NCBI RefSeq assembly: GCF_022682495.2
Contig: NC_071394.1
Location: 26,508,470 to 26,572,469, forward strand
Length of the DNA stretch: 64,000 nucleotides
Direction: 5' to 3'
From: Desmodus rotundus
Lineage: Eukaryota; Chordata; Mammalia; Chiroptera; Phyllostomidae
Under the pieces are notes generated by a model that made no database searches, was not told the origin of the DNA, and saw nothing but the letters and a program-made list of their open reading frames with translations. Shown in pieces: positions 23,620 to 34,501 of this stretch. Numbering within the stretch: the stretch's first letter is position 1; the number at the start of each line of letters is the position of its first letter. Position numbers and translations under genes: made by a program.

Positions 23620-25020
23620 CTGGAATCAGAAAGGTCATAACTGCCCATTCACTGCATTTGAACTCTGAACTCCGTTGGGCAGGATACATGCAATGGTGGA
23701 GAAGGGGGACAAAAATGGATAAACAAATAAATGAATAAATGAGTGAAAGAACAAGACAGTAGGACTGCTTTATGGCAGAGCAAAAGTAGAAGTTCTTTGC
23801 ACAAGTCACTTCATCCTTTTGGAATTCCATGCGAGGGAGCAAAATGATACAGAAAATAATCACTTTAGGCGACTTTGGGTAGCCTGATAGTTCTTTGAAG
23901 TGTCATAAAAGTGCAGCAGACTGATCAGCCTGACATTTAAAATGAAGAGATGTGACAGCTCTTGCTGTGGGAAAAATAATTATGGGAGGTGAAGAAGCAA
24001 GCTGAATATGTTCAAGGTTTACCAAAGTTGCCCAAACCAAGAACTAAAGGACAGTTCTTCGAGATTTAGGGTCCATCTTTATCTTTACCCATTTTTACAA
24101 AGAAGAAATAACCATCAGCATTGTCATTTTGAAATTCAAAGGATAGACTCTTTAGAGAATGGACATGCCTAGATCATGTGTGATGATTGGGTTTCCTGCA
24201 AGGATACTGGGTAGTGAAGGACACATTGCAACAATAGGGCTTCGAGGGCCCGTTGCTCTCTGGACAGCTCAGAAGAGACAAACAACGATAACTCAGGACA
24301 GAGCTCAGGATAGCTTTAGGATACAGCCTGAACACACGCTTTAACGTCCCCTGTATCTTCAATGTTTGAGTCTTCCAAAACGGGAGCACTGAGTTGGTTT
24401 GTCCCCATTCAAAATGGCACAGTTTTACATCGAGCCATCCGTGTGTGGCTGCCTTGGGCTGTGGTGATTCCCCAGCCCCTCCTGTCAGTCACAGCTAAGG
24501 AGCATGGTCGGTCACTCAACATAGAGGGCGCAAGCCATGGCAACTTACACAGGAAATAATTAGCCTATTGGAAGACGGCTACAGGTCTTGAGTCTGTCTC
24601 CTGAATCAAGTAAAATGTTTCAGAAATGACAATGTCCTATTTATTTTCAATATTTATGTATAATTGGATTATTTAGGGTATTGCTCTTTTCCTTTTATTC
24701 CCGACCTCATTTCATCACTAACCAAATCTATGCTGGGGTCTTTCGCAGAGATATGAACACAAAGAATATTTACTCAGTTTTTCTTAATAAAATAACATCT
24801 CTGGGCTTAAATAAATACTGAGAATGTGTTTATCAGTGAATTTTATTTATTCATGTTATTCATAAGTAGCAGTATTAGTAATCTCTAAAATGCTATTCTC
24901 TTCTTTTAAAAAATCCACTTATGTATTCATTATTCTTCCAACAACCAGTCTTTACCAATTACCTACAAAGAAGTGGCTAATATATTTGCCTTTCCCACCA
25001 AAATATGGCTTTATTGTGGT
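23620..25020. other. Intergenic sequence, nothing recognised
   Basis: No supported gene. Short frames at 23600-23863 and 24159-24559 have no family resemblance. Confidence 0.4.
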
Positions 25021-25024
25021 CCAG

Positions 25025-25130
25025 AAGTGTCTTTTTTTGTTTCTGTCTTTCCCCTCTCAGCACCTGTTACATGTGGTATGTAAACAGCTATTCAATAGAC
25101 ATCTGTTCAAGAATGAATGAAAGAATAAAT
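25025..25130 (+). mobile_element. L2-like LINE tail fragment
   Basis: 'tctttcccctctcagcacc', 'ctattcaatagacatctg' and 'gaatgaatgaaagaataaat' recall an L2 3' end. Confidence 0.4.
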
Positions 25131-26610
25131 GTGGTCTGTCCAGAACCCAGACCCACTGATGGTGATCTGCTTTCCTAAAGACAACAAAAATCCTACATGG
25201 TGATATGGAACGTTTCACTGACATTCCTGAATCCCCGGTCCTGATATTATTTATTTGCCCTTCTAGAAAGGCCCTTGAGAGGTTTCAGTGAAGAACAGTA
25301 GGTTATCATAAGCAAGGCATGGTCATAGAATGTGCTGTCCATTCTTTGTCTATGCAGCAGACATTAGGTGCTTTCCTACATTTCGTATCCCCTTCGCCAT
25401 AGGTTAAATGCAACACCCACTGACCTCTGACTCTCAACACTATCTAATAAAACGATTAAGCCTTCTCTGTCAGCCACTCAGGGTTAATCGTTCTTTCTAA
25501 AGCTTGAACTTTGTACTGTTTCTAATGCCTACACTCTCATATCTACAGATGCTGGCTACCTGATATATTTTATTTATGCCACTTGCATGCATAAGCTATT
25601 GCGAGCTGCACTGCTGTGATAGGAAAGTCACAAAAGGAAGGTGACCTCATCTTATAAATTCCTTAGGAAGATCTTTTGACAAATGGTGGTTTAGTGAAAC
25701 AGTTCAACACATGTGTCCTTCCCTTCTATTGGCCATTTACCAATTGAAAATGTTCCTATAGTTGTTACTCACTTTTTAATTGTCCAAGCTTGAACCCTAC
25801 TGACTATATCAGGTTGACTGAAAAATCAGTGTTTAACAAAGAAGTGAGGCGTTAACTGCATGAAAGTTAATCATGTCACACACCTGACTTACCCAGAATA
25901 ACCATCCCATGTCCTATGGAGTGGGTTTGGTTTCAATTTCCTATCACATTGCTGAAATATTGAAATATCCCAGAGATTCCTGAGGATTTCATGGCTAAAA
26001 AAGTGTGTGAACTCTTCCTAAAAATAATTTCAAGTTGAGAGCAATCGCAGCTGAGGAAGGACCAAGAAAACTAGAATACAGAAATTCTGCTCGTAGGTTC
26101 AGGAAAAGCTTTATATCAGGTTCCAGGAAAACTGCCAGAAATCCACATTGCCCTTAATTCCTTTTCCAGATGCCTGTTTTGCTAGAGGGGGAATTATTTT
26201 TTAAGGTCTTCAAATACATATGCATTCTTATTGTATTTTAAACCCTTAATTAATTCCAAATGTTCCTTTTGCTTATTCGTGGGTACTCATGATTGAAACA
26301 CAGGCCAGAAAGGGATAAATTCTTCATCTGACCTTTCTATTCCCTTGACTGCCACTGGTCACTTTTGAATTGTAAATGATGCAGTTTTGAAACTCTGAGC
26401 TCCCAGCTGCCTTTACTTGCCTCTGCCACCGTCACGTGGTGGCAAGGGCCACTGAATGAACTGACAGGGTAGTGCCTTTGCACCTTTTCTCATTTTTCTT
26501 TGTGCATATGCATATTTCTCATATGAAACGATTCCTACCTTCAGACAAAGTTTCTGGTATTATAAACCAGAACCTTCATTTCTGTGCCACTAGTCTCAAT
26601 GTTAACTTCT
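25131..26610. other. Intergenic sequence, nothing recognised
   Basis: AT-rich with no open frame of note and no clear repeat. Confidence 0.4.
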
Positions 26611-26614
26611 GTTG

Positions 26615-27010
26615 ACCTTCAATAGACAGTCAAATATTTTTCTAGCAAAATGGGTTTATTCAGGAGCAACAAAGAACTGCAATTCAGGACGTGTGGTAAA
26701 TCCGAGCAAGCCTGGAGTAGCGAAAGAGGGAAGTGCTCTTTTATGAACTGGGGAGGGGCTCTTGTAAAGGAAGAGTCCATCGGAGGAAACAGAAAGTTCA
26801 AAGTATAGTGACTTTTCATTGGCTGAGTTATGGCTGTCTCCTACAAGCTACGCTGGTACTGGGCAAGGAGGAATCTTTTCTTCCTCCAGCTGAGGTAGTA
26901 AAGCAGTATCATTTCCTGTGGGAGATGCAAGATGTGTCTCTTCCTGTCCTGGTCAGGAGTGTGTGTTGAGTGATGTTGAGAGGTACAAGCTTGAGAGTTC
27001 TCTCCTCTAG
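26615..27010 (-). mobile_element. Putative LTR-like repeat (non-coding)
   Basis: The minus strand has AATAAACCCATTTTGCTAG (the AATAAA complement is at 26655-26660) near one end, like an LTR R-U5 segment. The 'tttcattggctgagttatgg' stretch looks like an LTR CCAAT region. Edges and family are uncertain. Confidence 0.35.
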
Positions 27011-27109
27011 CCTCCCAAATCAATTAAATTAGGTTTCCATTCATTAATTTTCACACTTTCAAAACCTATTCTAAGGCTTAACACCAAATTAAAGTCTTTA
27101 CCTTTGCTT

Positions 27110-28045
27110 ACAGAATATAAAAATGTAATACATTGAAATAAAATTGATTAAGAAAATGAGAAGACAACAATGAGAAACAACCAACCCAATTAAAAAGTAG
27201 GCCAAAGACATTAAGAGACACTTCACCAGAGAAGATACCAAGAGAAGATGGCAAGCATATGAAAAGATGCTTCATATCATATGTCATCAGGGAAATATAA
27301 ACCCAAACGACAAAGAGATACCTATTACCTACACACCTATTAGAATGCCCAAAATCCAGAATACTACCAACACCGAATGCCAGCGAGGATATGAAGCAAC
27401 AGGAAGTCTTAGAGTGCAAAATGGTACAGCTACTGTGGAAGACAGTTGGGCAGTTTCTTACAAAAGTAAACATACTCAACATGTAACCCAGCCATCTCGC
27501 TCCTTGGGTTTTACCCAAAGGCGTTGAAGACCTATCCACACAAAAAATTTCACACAAATGTTTATAGCAGCCAAAACCTGGAAGCAACTAGGATGTCCTT
27601 CAGCAGGTAAATGGATAAATAAACTGACATATATCCAGACAATAAAATATTATTCAGCACTAAAAAGAAATGGAAAGCCATGGAGAAAAATCATAAAAAA
27701 CGTGGAGGAACTTCCCATGCACATTACTAAGCAAAAGAAGCCAATGTGAAAAGGCTACATACTGAATGATTTCAACTATGTGGCTTTCTGGAAACGGCAA
27801 AATGATGGAGACGGTAAAAAGGCCAGTGGTGCCACGGGCTCGGCGGGAAGAGACAGAGTGGAACAGAAGACGTTTAGAGCCGGGAAACTACTCTGTATGA
27901 TACTACAGTGGTGGATGTGTGTTATTACACATTTGTTCAAGCCCATAGAATGTACGACACCAACAGTGAAACCTAGTGGAAACTTTGGACTTCAGGTGAT
28001 AATGATTTGTGAATGTATTTTAATAAAATATACCAATTTTTAACA
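27110..28045 (+). mobile_element. L1M LINE 3' end (end of ORF2 region and 3' UTR)
   Basis: Sense order of an old mammalian L1 tail: 'acattaagagacacttcacc', 'gaaaagatgcttcatatc', 'tgtttatagcagccaaaacc', 'aaatattattcagcac', 'actaagcaaaagaagcca' and a final 'aataaaatatacc'. It is degraded and non-coding; the 159-codon minus frame and several plus frames here are by-products. Confidence 0.85.
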
Positions 28046-29360
28046 AAACATTTTTAACAGTTTTAACATATATACCACTCTAGTGGTGGATTTTTAAAAC
28101 AGGGAGGGTATGCATGAATGGGGTAGAGTGAGGGGCTGGGCGTATATAGAAATTTCTGTGTCTTTCCCTCAATGTTGCTGTGAACCTTAAATTACTCAAA
28201 AAAAGTACATATAAAAGTAGTATATGTACCTACACATATATAATATGTATAGAATTTATAAGTAGAATTCATATATAGAGAGAAAACTACTAGAGACTTA
28301 AAGGTGCCAAACTAAGGAAACTTAAAGATATTAAAATGGTGCCAAACTAAGATTCTTGTTACAACCTTTCTCATCTCCCCATTATAATATCATGAGTTTC
28401 TGAAAAATAAGAATCAACCACTTGCAAGAGAAATTTCCACTGACTATAATGCAGAGGAGGTTAAACCAAAAAATTTATCACAAATATTTTAGCCGCTGAG
28501 AAAGAGCAAAGTTGGTAAAAAGAAGTTGAGCTTTCAAAGTGTTATTCAGTCAAAATCTACAAATCCCAGAAGGCCAACAGGGGTACAGAGGACCAGAGAG
28601 CCAGGGGTAGCTGGTTACAAAATGTGATGGCTAGGCCTGGAAAAAGAAGCCACAGATAAAGCAGTGTGCGGAAGCATGCTGACAACCCCATAGTGTTCAA
28701 GTTTGTAGTTTTTCTCATTTATCACAGCTTATTCAAGAAGAACCACAGAGAGCCTCTGATTCGTGACAACATAAATTCTCTTCATAGCAGGCAACTGGAC
28801 AATAGGTCAGGGCAAGATCTTTTCATGGAGGCTGCTCAACAGGTGGTAGATGTAAATGTCTGCTGGATTCCAGAACTTAGGCAAGGCAGCATGCACTTGA
28901 ACTCTCCCAAATCTTTAGACCTATCATTTTTCAAGAGGATGGTAGAGAAGCAGAGGAAATTTCATCTGTCAGTTGGCCAACTCTGAGATTGGAAGGCTTA
29001 CTTCATTGACATGTAATAGGAAAATTATCACTACCAGAGCATAAGATCTACCAAAATTTCTATAGTACAAGGAAACAAAACACTATTTGAAGGCCCCAAG
29101 GAAGAACATATATTTGAAGATGCTTTAGTATAGCATGCGAGGAGACCTGGTATCTATCAAACAGTGAGCCATGAGTTAAGAATGTAAAGAAACTCAAAAA
29201 TTTCACTGCAGAGGCAAGAAAGCAAAATTGAGTCGTTGATAATCAAATCAGTAATTTATAGGATGAGTGTGAGTTTTTTCAGGGAATCTTCCCTACCTCT
29301 CCATGGACAGTTAGTGCTCACAGGTCAGGTTTCCAAAAACACAATTTGCTCACCTTTATT
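28046..29360. other. Intergenic sequence with one unexplained 106-codon frame
   Basis: A frame at 28666-28986 (+) resembles no family I know and has no splice or promoter support. The rest is AT-rich, with TATA-containing dinucleotide-like stretches near 28200-28280. Confidence 0.35.
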
Positions 29361-29364
29361 AGCT

Positions 29365-29525
29365 CTTACTTCACTGTGCTGCTCTGTAATTGCATTTGGT
29401 GCCTGTCTCTGTCCTTGGAACGTGGGCTCCTCCAGGAAGGGACCATGATCTACGCAGGTGTTTCTATCCCACCCAGCAGCATAATCTGACCAGTGGGCCC
29501 GCATTAAGGGCTCGATGAATGTATG
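29365..29525 (+). mobile_element. L2-like LINE tail fragment
   Basis: 'acgtgggctcctccaggaag', 'ggaccatgatct', 'tatcccacccagcagcat' and 'gctcgatgaatgtatgaa' follow L2 tail order. Confidence 0.55.
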
Positions 29526-30394
29526 AAATGACAGTTCACAATCAGTTTGGCTTTCTTGTTGGTTTACATTTTTGTTTTTTCCATCAACATGCAGAGAACC
29601 CAGTCAGTGACCAAAGTATCATAGAACATAGGCTAGAGTCTGAGGTGTGGGAACAGAGTTAGAAGGTATGGACTGAAAACAAAAAATGTTCTTTTAGAAA
29701 AACAAAGCTAAAGTAGTAGGCACAGAAATAAAGATGGCATCCAGTAAATAGTATACTTTAAAAGTAAATTTAAATTTTAGAATTAAGTGAGGAAAAAAAT
29801 TACTTTCCTAAGGTCATTCTAGAAGTCAACAGATTAACTAAGAATTTATAAACTGCCTTTTATCACAAGATCAGATTTCCTTTTCTTTCTCACTCACTTT
29901 TTTATCTTTTCCATTTTCTTCTTAAAAAAAAACCATCTTTACCACGCATTGGACTTGCCAGTGATACCTAGATATCGCAGTGCTCGGTGTCACAACAGAT
30001 AAAGTCTAACTCTCAGTGACAAAAATAGAAGTTATCCCTCAATAAATTCTAAAATGATTGGGATCGGCTTTCATGGACTTTCAGGGGCTTGGGCTCATTT
30101 TATTTTATGGGCCTACCCTCCTGGAAAGCCTTGGAATCCTCTCCATTCAACTGGCAGATAGAGTTCCATTCAGGGACCACAGAGAGGTCAGAGGCTTTTA
30201 TGGACCAGGACCACAAGTGGAGCACATCACTTGATTATATCCCAGTAGTTCAGCGCTCAGCCACATAATCCCGCCTAACTGCAAGGGGGACTAGGGGCTA
30301 GAGTCTAGCTGTGGCTCTGATAGAGGAAAAGGGCTTTGGTGAATACCAGCCCGCCTCTGCCACAAACTCCAACTTACTCCAACAATAGATCATC

Positions 30395-30575
30395 ATGATT
30401 ACAGCACTATGTGCAGCCCTCTTCTTACTCTCTCGCTTAATCCTTGCAGTAACCTGATGGAATTGGGTGTTACTATAGTATGTTCAATTTGGTAACCTAT
30501 AGCTCTGAATAACAATCCAGGATTTGTACCTCTTTCTGACTCCAAAAGCCCTCTGTACCATGCTGCTTTCTTCAT
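30395..30575 (-). mobile_element. MIR SINE (degraded)
   Basis: Antisense MIR order: 'acagcactatgtgcagcc', 'cgcttaatccttgcagtaacc' and 'tttctgactccaaaagccc'. Confidence 0.5.
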
Positions 30576-31059
30576 TTAAATCATGCAGTCTAAGGGATAT
30601 TATAACCTGACTGAATTGTGATTAAATTTAAAAGATCACGTAACTGCACATCATCATTAGATTCCATCCTTTGAGTTTTCCAATTGGAATGATGGGCTTA
30701 TGCCAACTCACCTAAACTCTTCCCCATTTTAATGTATAGCATAGATGTGAAGTGATCCTTGCAGTCCCTGGTGTAGGAATGGAGTGATATGCACGGTCTC
30801 ACCATTTATATCTCATTAGTGCTAACAGACCAACGCAAACTTGCATTTTCAGAGTGAACGTCTTTATACCTCACACTTTTAAAATAATTTGAATTATCTT
30901 CACAACACTTTGAAAAGTAGACATTCAATATATCCATTTGCAAGTAAATAATAGCTGTTACTTTGTATTAAGAATGGTGCTAAGCATTATATATACACCT
31001 ACGTAATACATATTAATATATAGATATAATAAAGTAATATGTGTATACATATTACTTCA

Positions 31060-31160
31060 TTTAATCCTCAACACCACTTAATGAATTAAGTGTTTTTATT
31101 ACCAGAATTTTATTGGTGTGGAAATCAAGGCACATGTTAAGCAACTTGACTGAGGCACGA
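31060..31160 (-). mobile_element. MIR SINE fragment
   Basis: 'tttaatcctcaacaccact', 'gtgtggaaatcaaggcac' and 'gttaagcaacttgactgag' match antisense MIR. Confidence 0.55.
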
Positions 31161-32640
31161 GAGATGGACAATGAAGAAAATAAAACAGGGCAGCCTACTA
31201 GTCTAAGTCTCCTGTAATTTTCCCAGAGTTCAAAATTCACAGGTTTTATTTTGTGTTTTGCCATTATCCTTGTCACATATTATTCCCATTCAAAATACTT
31301 ATCATTTGGCATTCTCTCTCTTTGCTTCCCAGCAACCTCATTCATCACACCTTTATTCCATGAACATGTTCATTTGAGCATGTAAAACCTAATAGTTCCC
31401 ATTGTTTCACTTAAAAAAATGCCTTGCTATTGGAAGCATGAAGCAAAAAACCTAATTTAGCTGTTTCCTAAGGTAAATCCACAACTTACGGGGAGAAATC
31501 CTTTTACTTCCTCTAAAACAAAAAGGATCTATGCACATATTTGAGGTATTGAAGGAACATCAGTTTTGGTTTTAAGACATATTTAACTTAGTATCTTCTG
31601 TCAAATTTTTGGTGCCTACCATAAAACTGGAGACTTTAAAAAAAGAAAGCTTTTGAAATATTAGTCATTTAAATGACTCATTCTCTAAAAGAAATGACTT
31701 AGGAATCAAAAAAAAGATGACTTTACTACTCAGAAATTAAACCCTGATCAATGTGTTTATCCATTCAGTCCACTATGAATGTGCTGATGCGGAAATTTGG
31801 GGGGCGATGAAAAACACAGAAACTGAACTGGCCACTGGAAATCTTCTTCCTGGTTTACTTTGCTACCTAAATGCCAGTTGGTCTTCAGACAAAATGTAAT
31901 TTGTAGAACAGCCTTGCGGCACATTGTTCCATCAAACAAAATCGACAAGGTGCTAGAAGACTGAGGAGTCATTTTGTGTCTGCTGGTGATAAAAATCCTT
32001 GGCAGAGCTTGCTGAACTCTTTCGTGAGGCACCTTTGTCAGTTGTGCCTAAAGCAGGTCCCTCAGTAAAGATGTGTTAAAACCAGTGAGGCCAAGATGGA
32101 GTTTGCTCAAAGGTAGTAGAAGAGTTTTGCTTTCTCTCATTGCTAACTGTAAGCTCTCAAAGACTTTTGCAACTGATTTCGCAGGTCATCCAAACCACTG
32201 ACCTTTCCTTAGCTCTAATACAGTTAGAGGGAGAAGGGGCAGAGACATTTTACACTGTGAATGTAGCTCTTTGAACTTCCCTAAGCAGCCTGGGTGGAGG
32301 CCCACCGTTTTAGGTCGGCAGGTTTGTAAGGCACCAGCAATATCCGCCCTTCTACCCCGCCCTGCTTCCTGGGTCTCGGTCCAGGTCCTCGCCGGTGGCT
32401 CACTCACCAACCCCCCCGCCCCCCTCTCCCGCCACGGTCGGGTCAGCAGGAGCCCTGGGAACTACCACTTGCCTCAAACTTTGTTTCCAGAAGAAAATAG
32501 GTAATGATCTGTATATTTTAAATCACTACAGCATAAGGTCTTCAAGTGAATGTCTTATTTGGGTATTAAAATCTAACCTATGATAAATGAGCTAGTACAA
32601 AAGGCCTCCATGATCACCCCAAACCCTCCACATACGAAGG
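31161..32640. other. Upstream flank of the CpG island, no gene supported
   Basis: A 91-codon minus frame (31757-32032) and frames around 32186-32583 have no recognised domain. No clear repeat. The sequence rises in GC towards 32.65 kb. Confidence 0.4.
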
Positions 32641-32925
32641 TGGTCTTTTGCACTCGGAAGTTGTAGGCTTTCTGAAAGCAGCGGCGTCTCCTTCCAAGCC
32701 TCACCTCCCGTCAGCTCCGTCCGCTCTACGGAGCCACCTCACCCCTACTTCGCGCCCACCCATTGTCCTCTCGCAGCTGTCAAAGCGCGCAGATCCTGAA
32801 CTGCCGATTGGAAAACCTTCGCGTCACTCAGTCCACACTCTGGGACCGGACGCTACACTCCCTATTCCCAGCCTTAAAAGGGCTAAGACTGAGTTTTCGG
32901 AGCCTGCAGGTAAAGCCGCGGCGGC

Positions 32926-33016
32926 GGAAGGGAGGAAGGAAGGGAGGAAGAAGGGAGGAAGGGAGGAAGGGAGGAAGGGAGGAAGGGAGGAAGGGAGGAA
33001 GGGAGGAAGGGAGGGG
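32926..33016 (+). repeat. 91-bp uninterrupted purine tract, GAAGGGAG-type tandem repeat
   Basis: Every base from 32926 to 33016 is A or G, with an 8-base unit GAAGGGAG repeated about eight times after a less regular start. It lies in the CpG island about 0.7 kb upstream of exon 1. Confidence 0.95.
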
Positions 33017-33587
33017 CCCGCCCGGCAGTCTGGGGGCGCGAGCCACACAACCTCGCCGGACCAGATCGCGCCCTGTCCCTCCACCGCCCCGCCCCCCCGC
33101 CACCGCCAAGGCCTGATCACAATGCCCAAACCGCGGAGCCACTCTCGTAATCCAGCCCCTGGACAGCCTCGAGGACAGTTACCACTGCGAAGCAGCGAGA
33201 GAGGGGCGGGGCGGGCCGCGGGGAAGGGGTGGAGGGGTCTGTGAAAGGTCCCGGATGTTGCTGAACTACAGCCGCTTCCAGAGGGAGTAACTGGCGCAGG
33301 CGCAGGCCCGCAAGGCAAGCTAAGGTGGGGGTGGGGAGTTTTCCCTCTGGTTGAGACTGAGCTGCTGAAGCTAGAGGGGAAGACTTAGGGCGTAGCGGTG
33401 TGGAGACGGAAAAAAAGGAGCTTCCTGCCCAGGCGCACTTGGGACTAGAGAAGTTGGGAGCCGAGCAGGTTGGGAAGGAGGATTGGTGGCGGGAGAGGAC
33501 GCGCGCTCCTCTGCTCGCCCTCTAGCGCGGGCGGACGGGACGCGCGCGCTCGGGAGCGGCGGTTGTGCTGGCCCCCGGAGCTGTGGG

Positions 33588-33666
33588 CACCAATCAACGG
33601 TTGCCATAGCAGCCTTTGACGTCATCGTGCGTGTGGTGCCCCTGCTGCCGGGGCTGGTGATTGGAG
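33588..33666 (+). promoter_or_regulatory. YWHAZ core promoter: CCAAT, X-box-like site, CRE, inverted CCAAT
   Basis: In order: CCAAT at 33590-33594; an RFX X-box-like GTTGCCATAGCAGC at 33600-33613; a perfect palindromic CRE TGACGTCA at 33617-33624; and ATTGG (inverted CCAAT) at 33660-33664. All lie within 80 bases and 25-100 bases upstream of the estimated exon 1 start. No TATA box is seen. Binding by NF-Y, RFX and CREB/ATF is inferred from motifs only. Confidence 0.65.
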
Positions 33667-33689
33667 GAAACCCCGTGTCTGCGGAGCGT

Positions 33690-33809
33690 CTTGTAGCCTG
33701 TGAGCAGTAAGATCGAGGGACAGAGTCTCAGCCTCGCCGCCGCTGCTGCCGCCGCCGCCCAGAGACTACAGAGCCCCGGTCGTTCCGCCGCCACCCACTC
33801 GGGACACAG
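33690..33809 (+). other. YWHAZ: YWHAZ exon 1 (5' UTR, non-coding)
   Basis: A GC-rich leader containing CCG/GCC repeats ends at a consensus donor, ACACAG|GTAAGG, with the exon's last base at 33809. Joined to the acceptor at 36603 it gives a leader running into CATCCAGTCATGG. No ATG occurs between about 33690 and 33809, so no upstream ORF would compete with the main start. The left edge is approximate because there is no TATA box and housekeeping CpG-island promoters usually start at several positions. Confidence 0.8.
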
Positions 33810-34239
33810 GTAAGGAACCCGGCCGCCGTCGCCTCGCCCCACTCTTTCCTGTCCCAGACCAATCTTCTGGAAGCGCGGGGACCAGCCCCGCTCCACAGCC
33901 CTCCAGCCCCGCTCGCCCTGCGGTAGCGGCGCTGGGCTGAGGCGGAGTCTCCGCCAGCGGAGACGGGCGGCGGCTTTCCTTCCGCTGGACTCGGGCGGGC
34001 GGCTCGCGGCTGCCTCGGGGTGCTTGCTTCCGGATCGGCGCCTCGGCCCGGACAGGCGCCCGTTCCTGGTTCCCCTCCCTGAGGGTGGGAGGGCGCCCGC
34101 ACGCGGGATCCCCGGGGACCTGCTCGTCGCCCGCTCCCAGGGTGGCTGAGGCTTCACTCTCCGAGATCCGTTCCAGTCGTCGCCCCTGTGCCCCCAGAGT
34201 CCCTTCCCTCTCGCCTCCTCGCTCCCCTCTTCCGCCCGA

Positions 34240-34278
34240 GATAATGACTCGGCGGCTGCGGGCATTGCGGTGGCGCAG
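34240..34278 (+). other. YWHAZ: Possible alternative YWHAZ first exon, 3' end
   Basis: A strong donor, GCGCAG|GTGAGG, has its last exon base at 34278, inside the CpG island 470 bases downstream of the exon 1 donor. Vertebrate YWHAZ is known to have several alternative 5' non-coding exons. Only the donor is supported by sequence; the 5' edge is arbitrary. Confidence 0.3.
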
Positions 34279-34487
34279 GTGAGGCCGCCCCCTCCCCGCG
34301 GCTCTCCCTGCCCCCCGCCCGCTCCTCGGCGCAGCCTCGGCGCCCCGCGCTGCTGCGGCGGCACCCAGCACCACCCCCCGACTCGGGCGGCGGCGCCGCG
34401 GGAGGGCCGGGCTTGGGGACCGCGTCCGGAGCAGAGGCCCGCCCGGAGGCGCCCGCCAGGTAGACTAGGCGAGGCCGCGCTTCGCGC

Positions 34488-34501
34488 GGGGGGGGGGGGG
34501 G
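34488..34501 (+). repeat. Run of 14 G
   Basis: Fourteen consecutive G after CTTCGCGC within the CpG island, in intron 1. Its length may be uncertain because such runs are error-prone in sequencing. Confidence 0.9.

Noticed and set aside
27108..27587. 159-codon minus-strand frame
   Set aside because: It is antisense to an L1M 3' end and has no protein family resemblance.
32648..33318. Open frames on both strands over the purine repeat
   Set aside because: The predicted proteins are dominated by repeat-encoded Gly-Arg-Lys-Glu or Leu-Pro-Ser runs and by GC-rich composition, with no family match.
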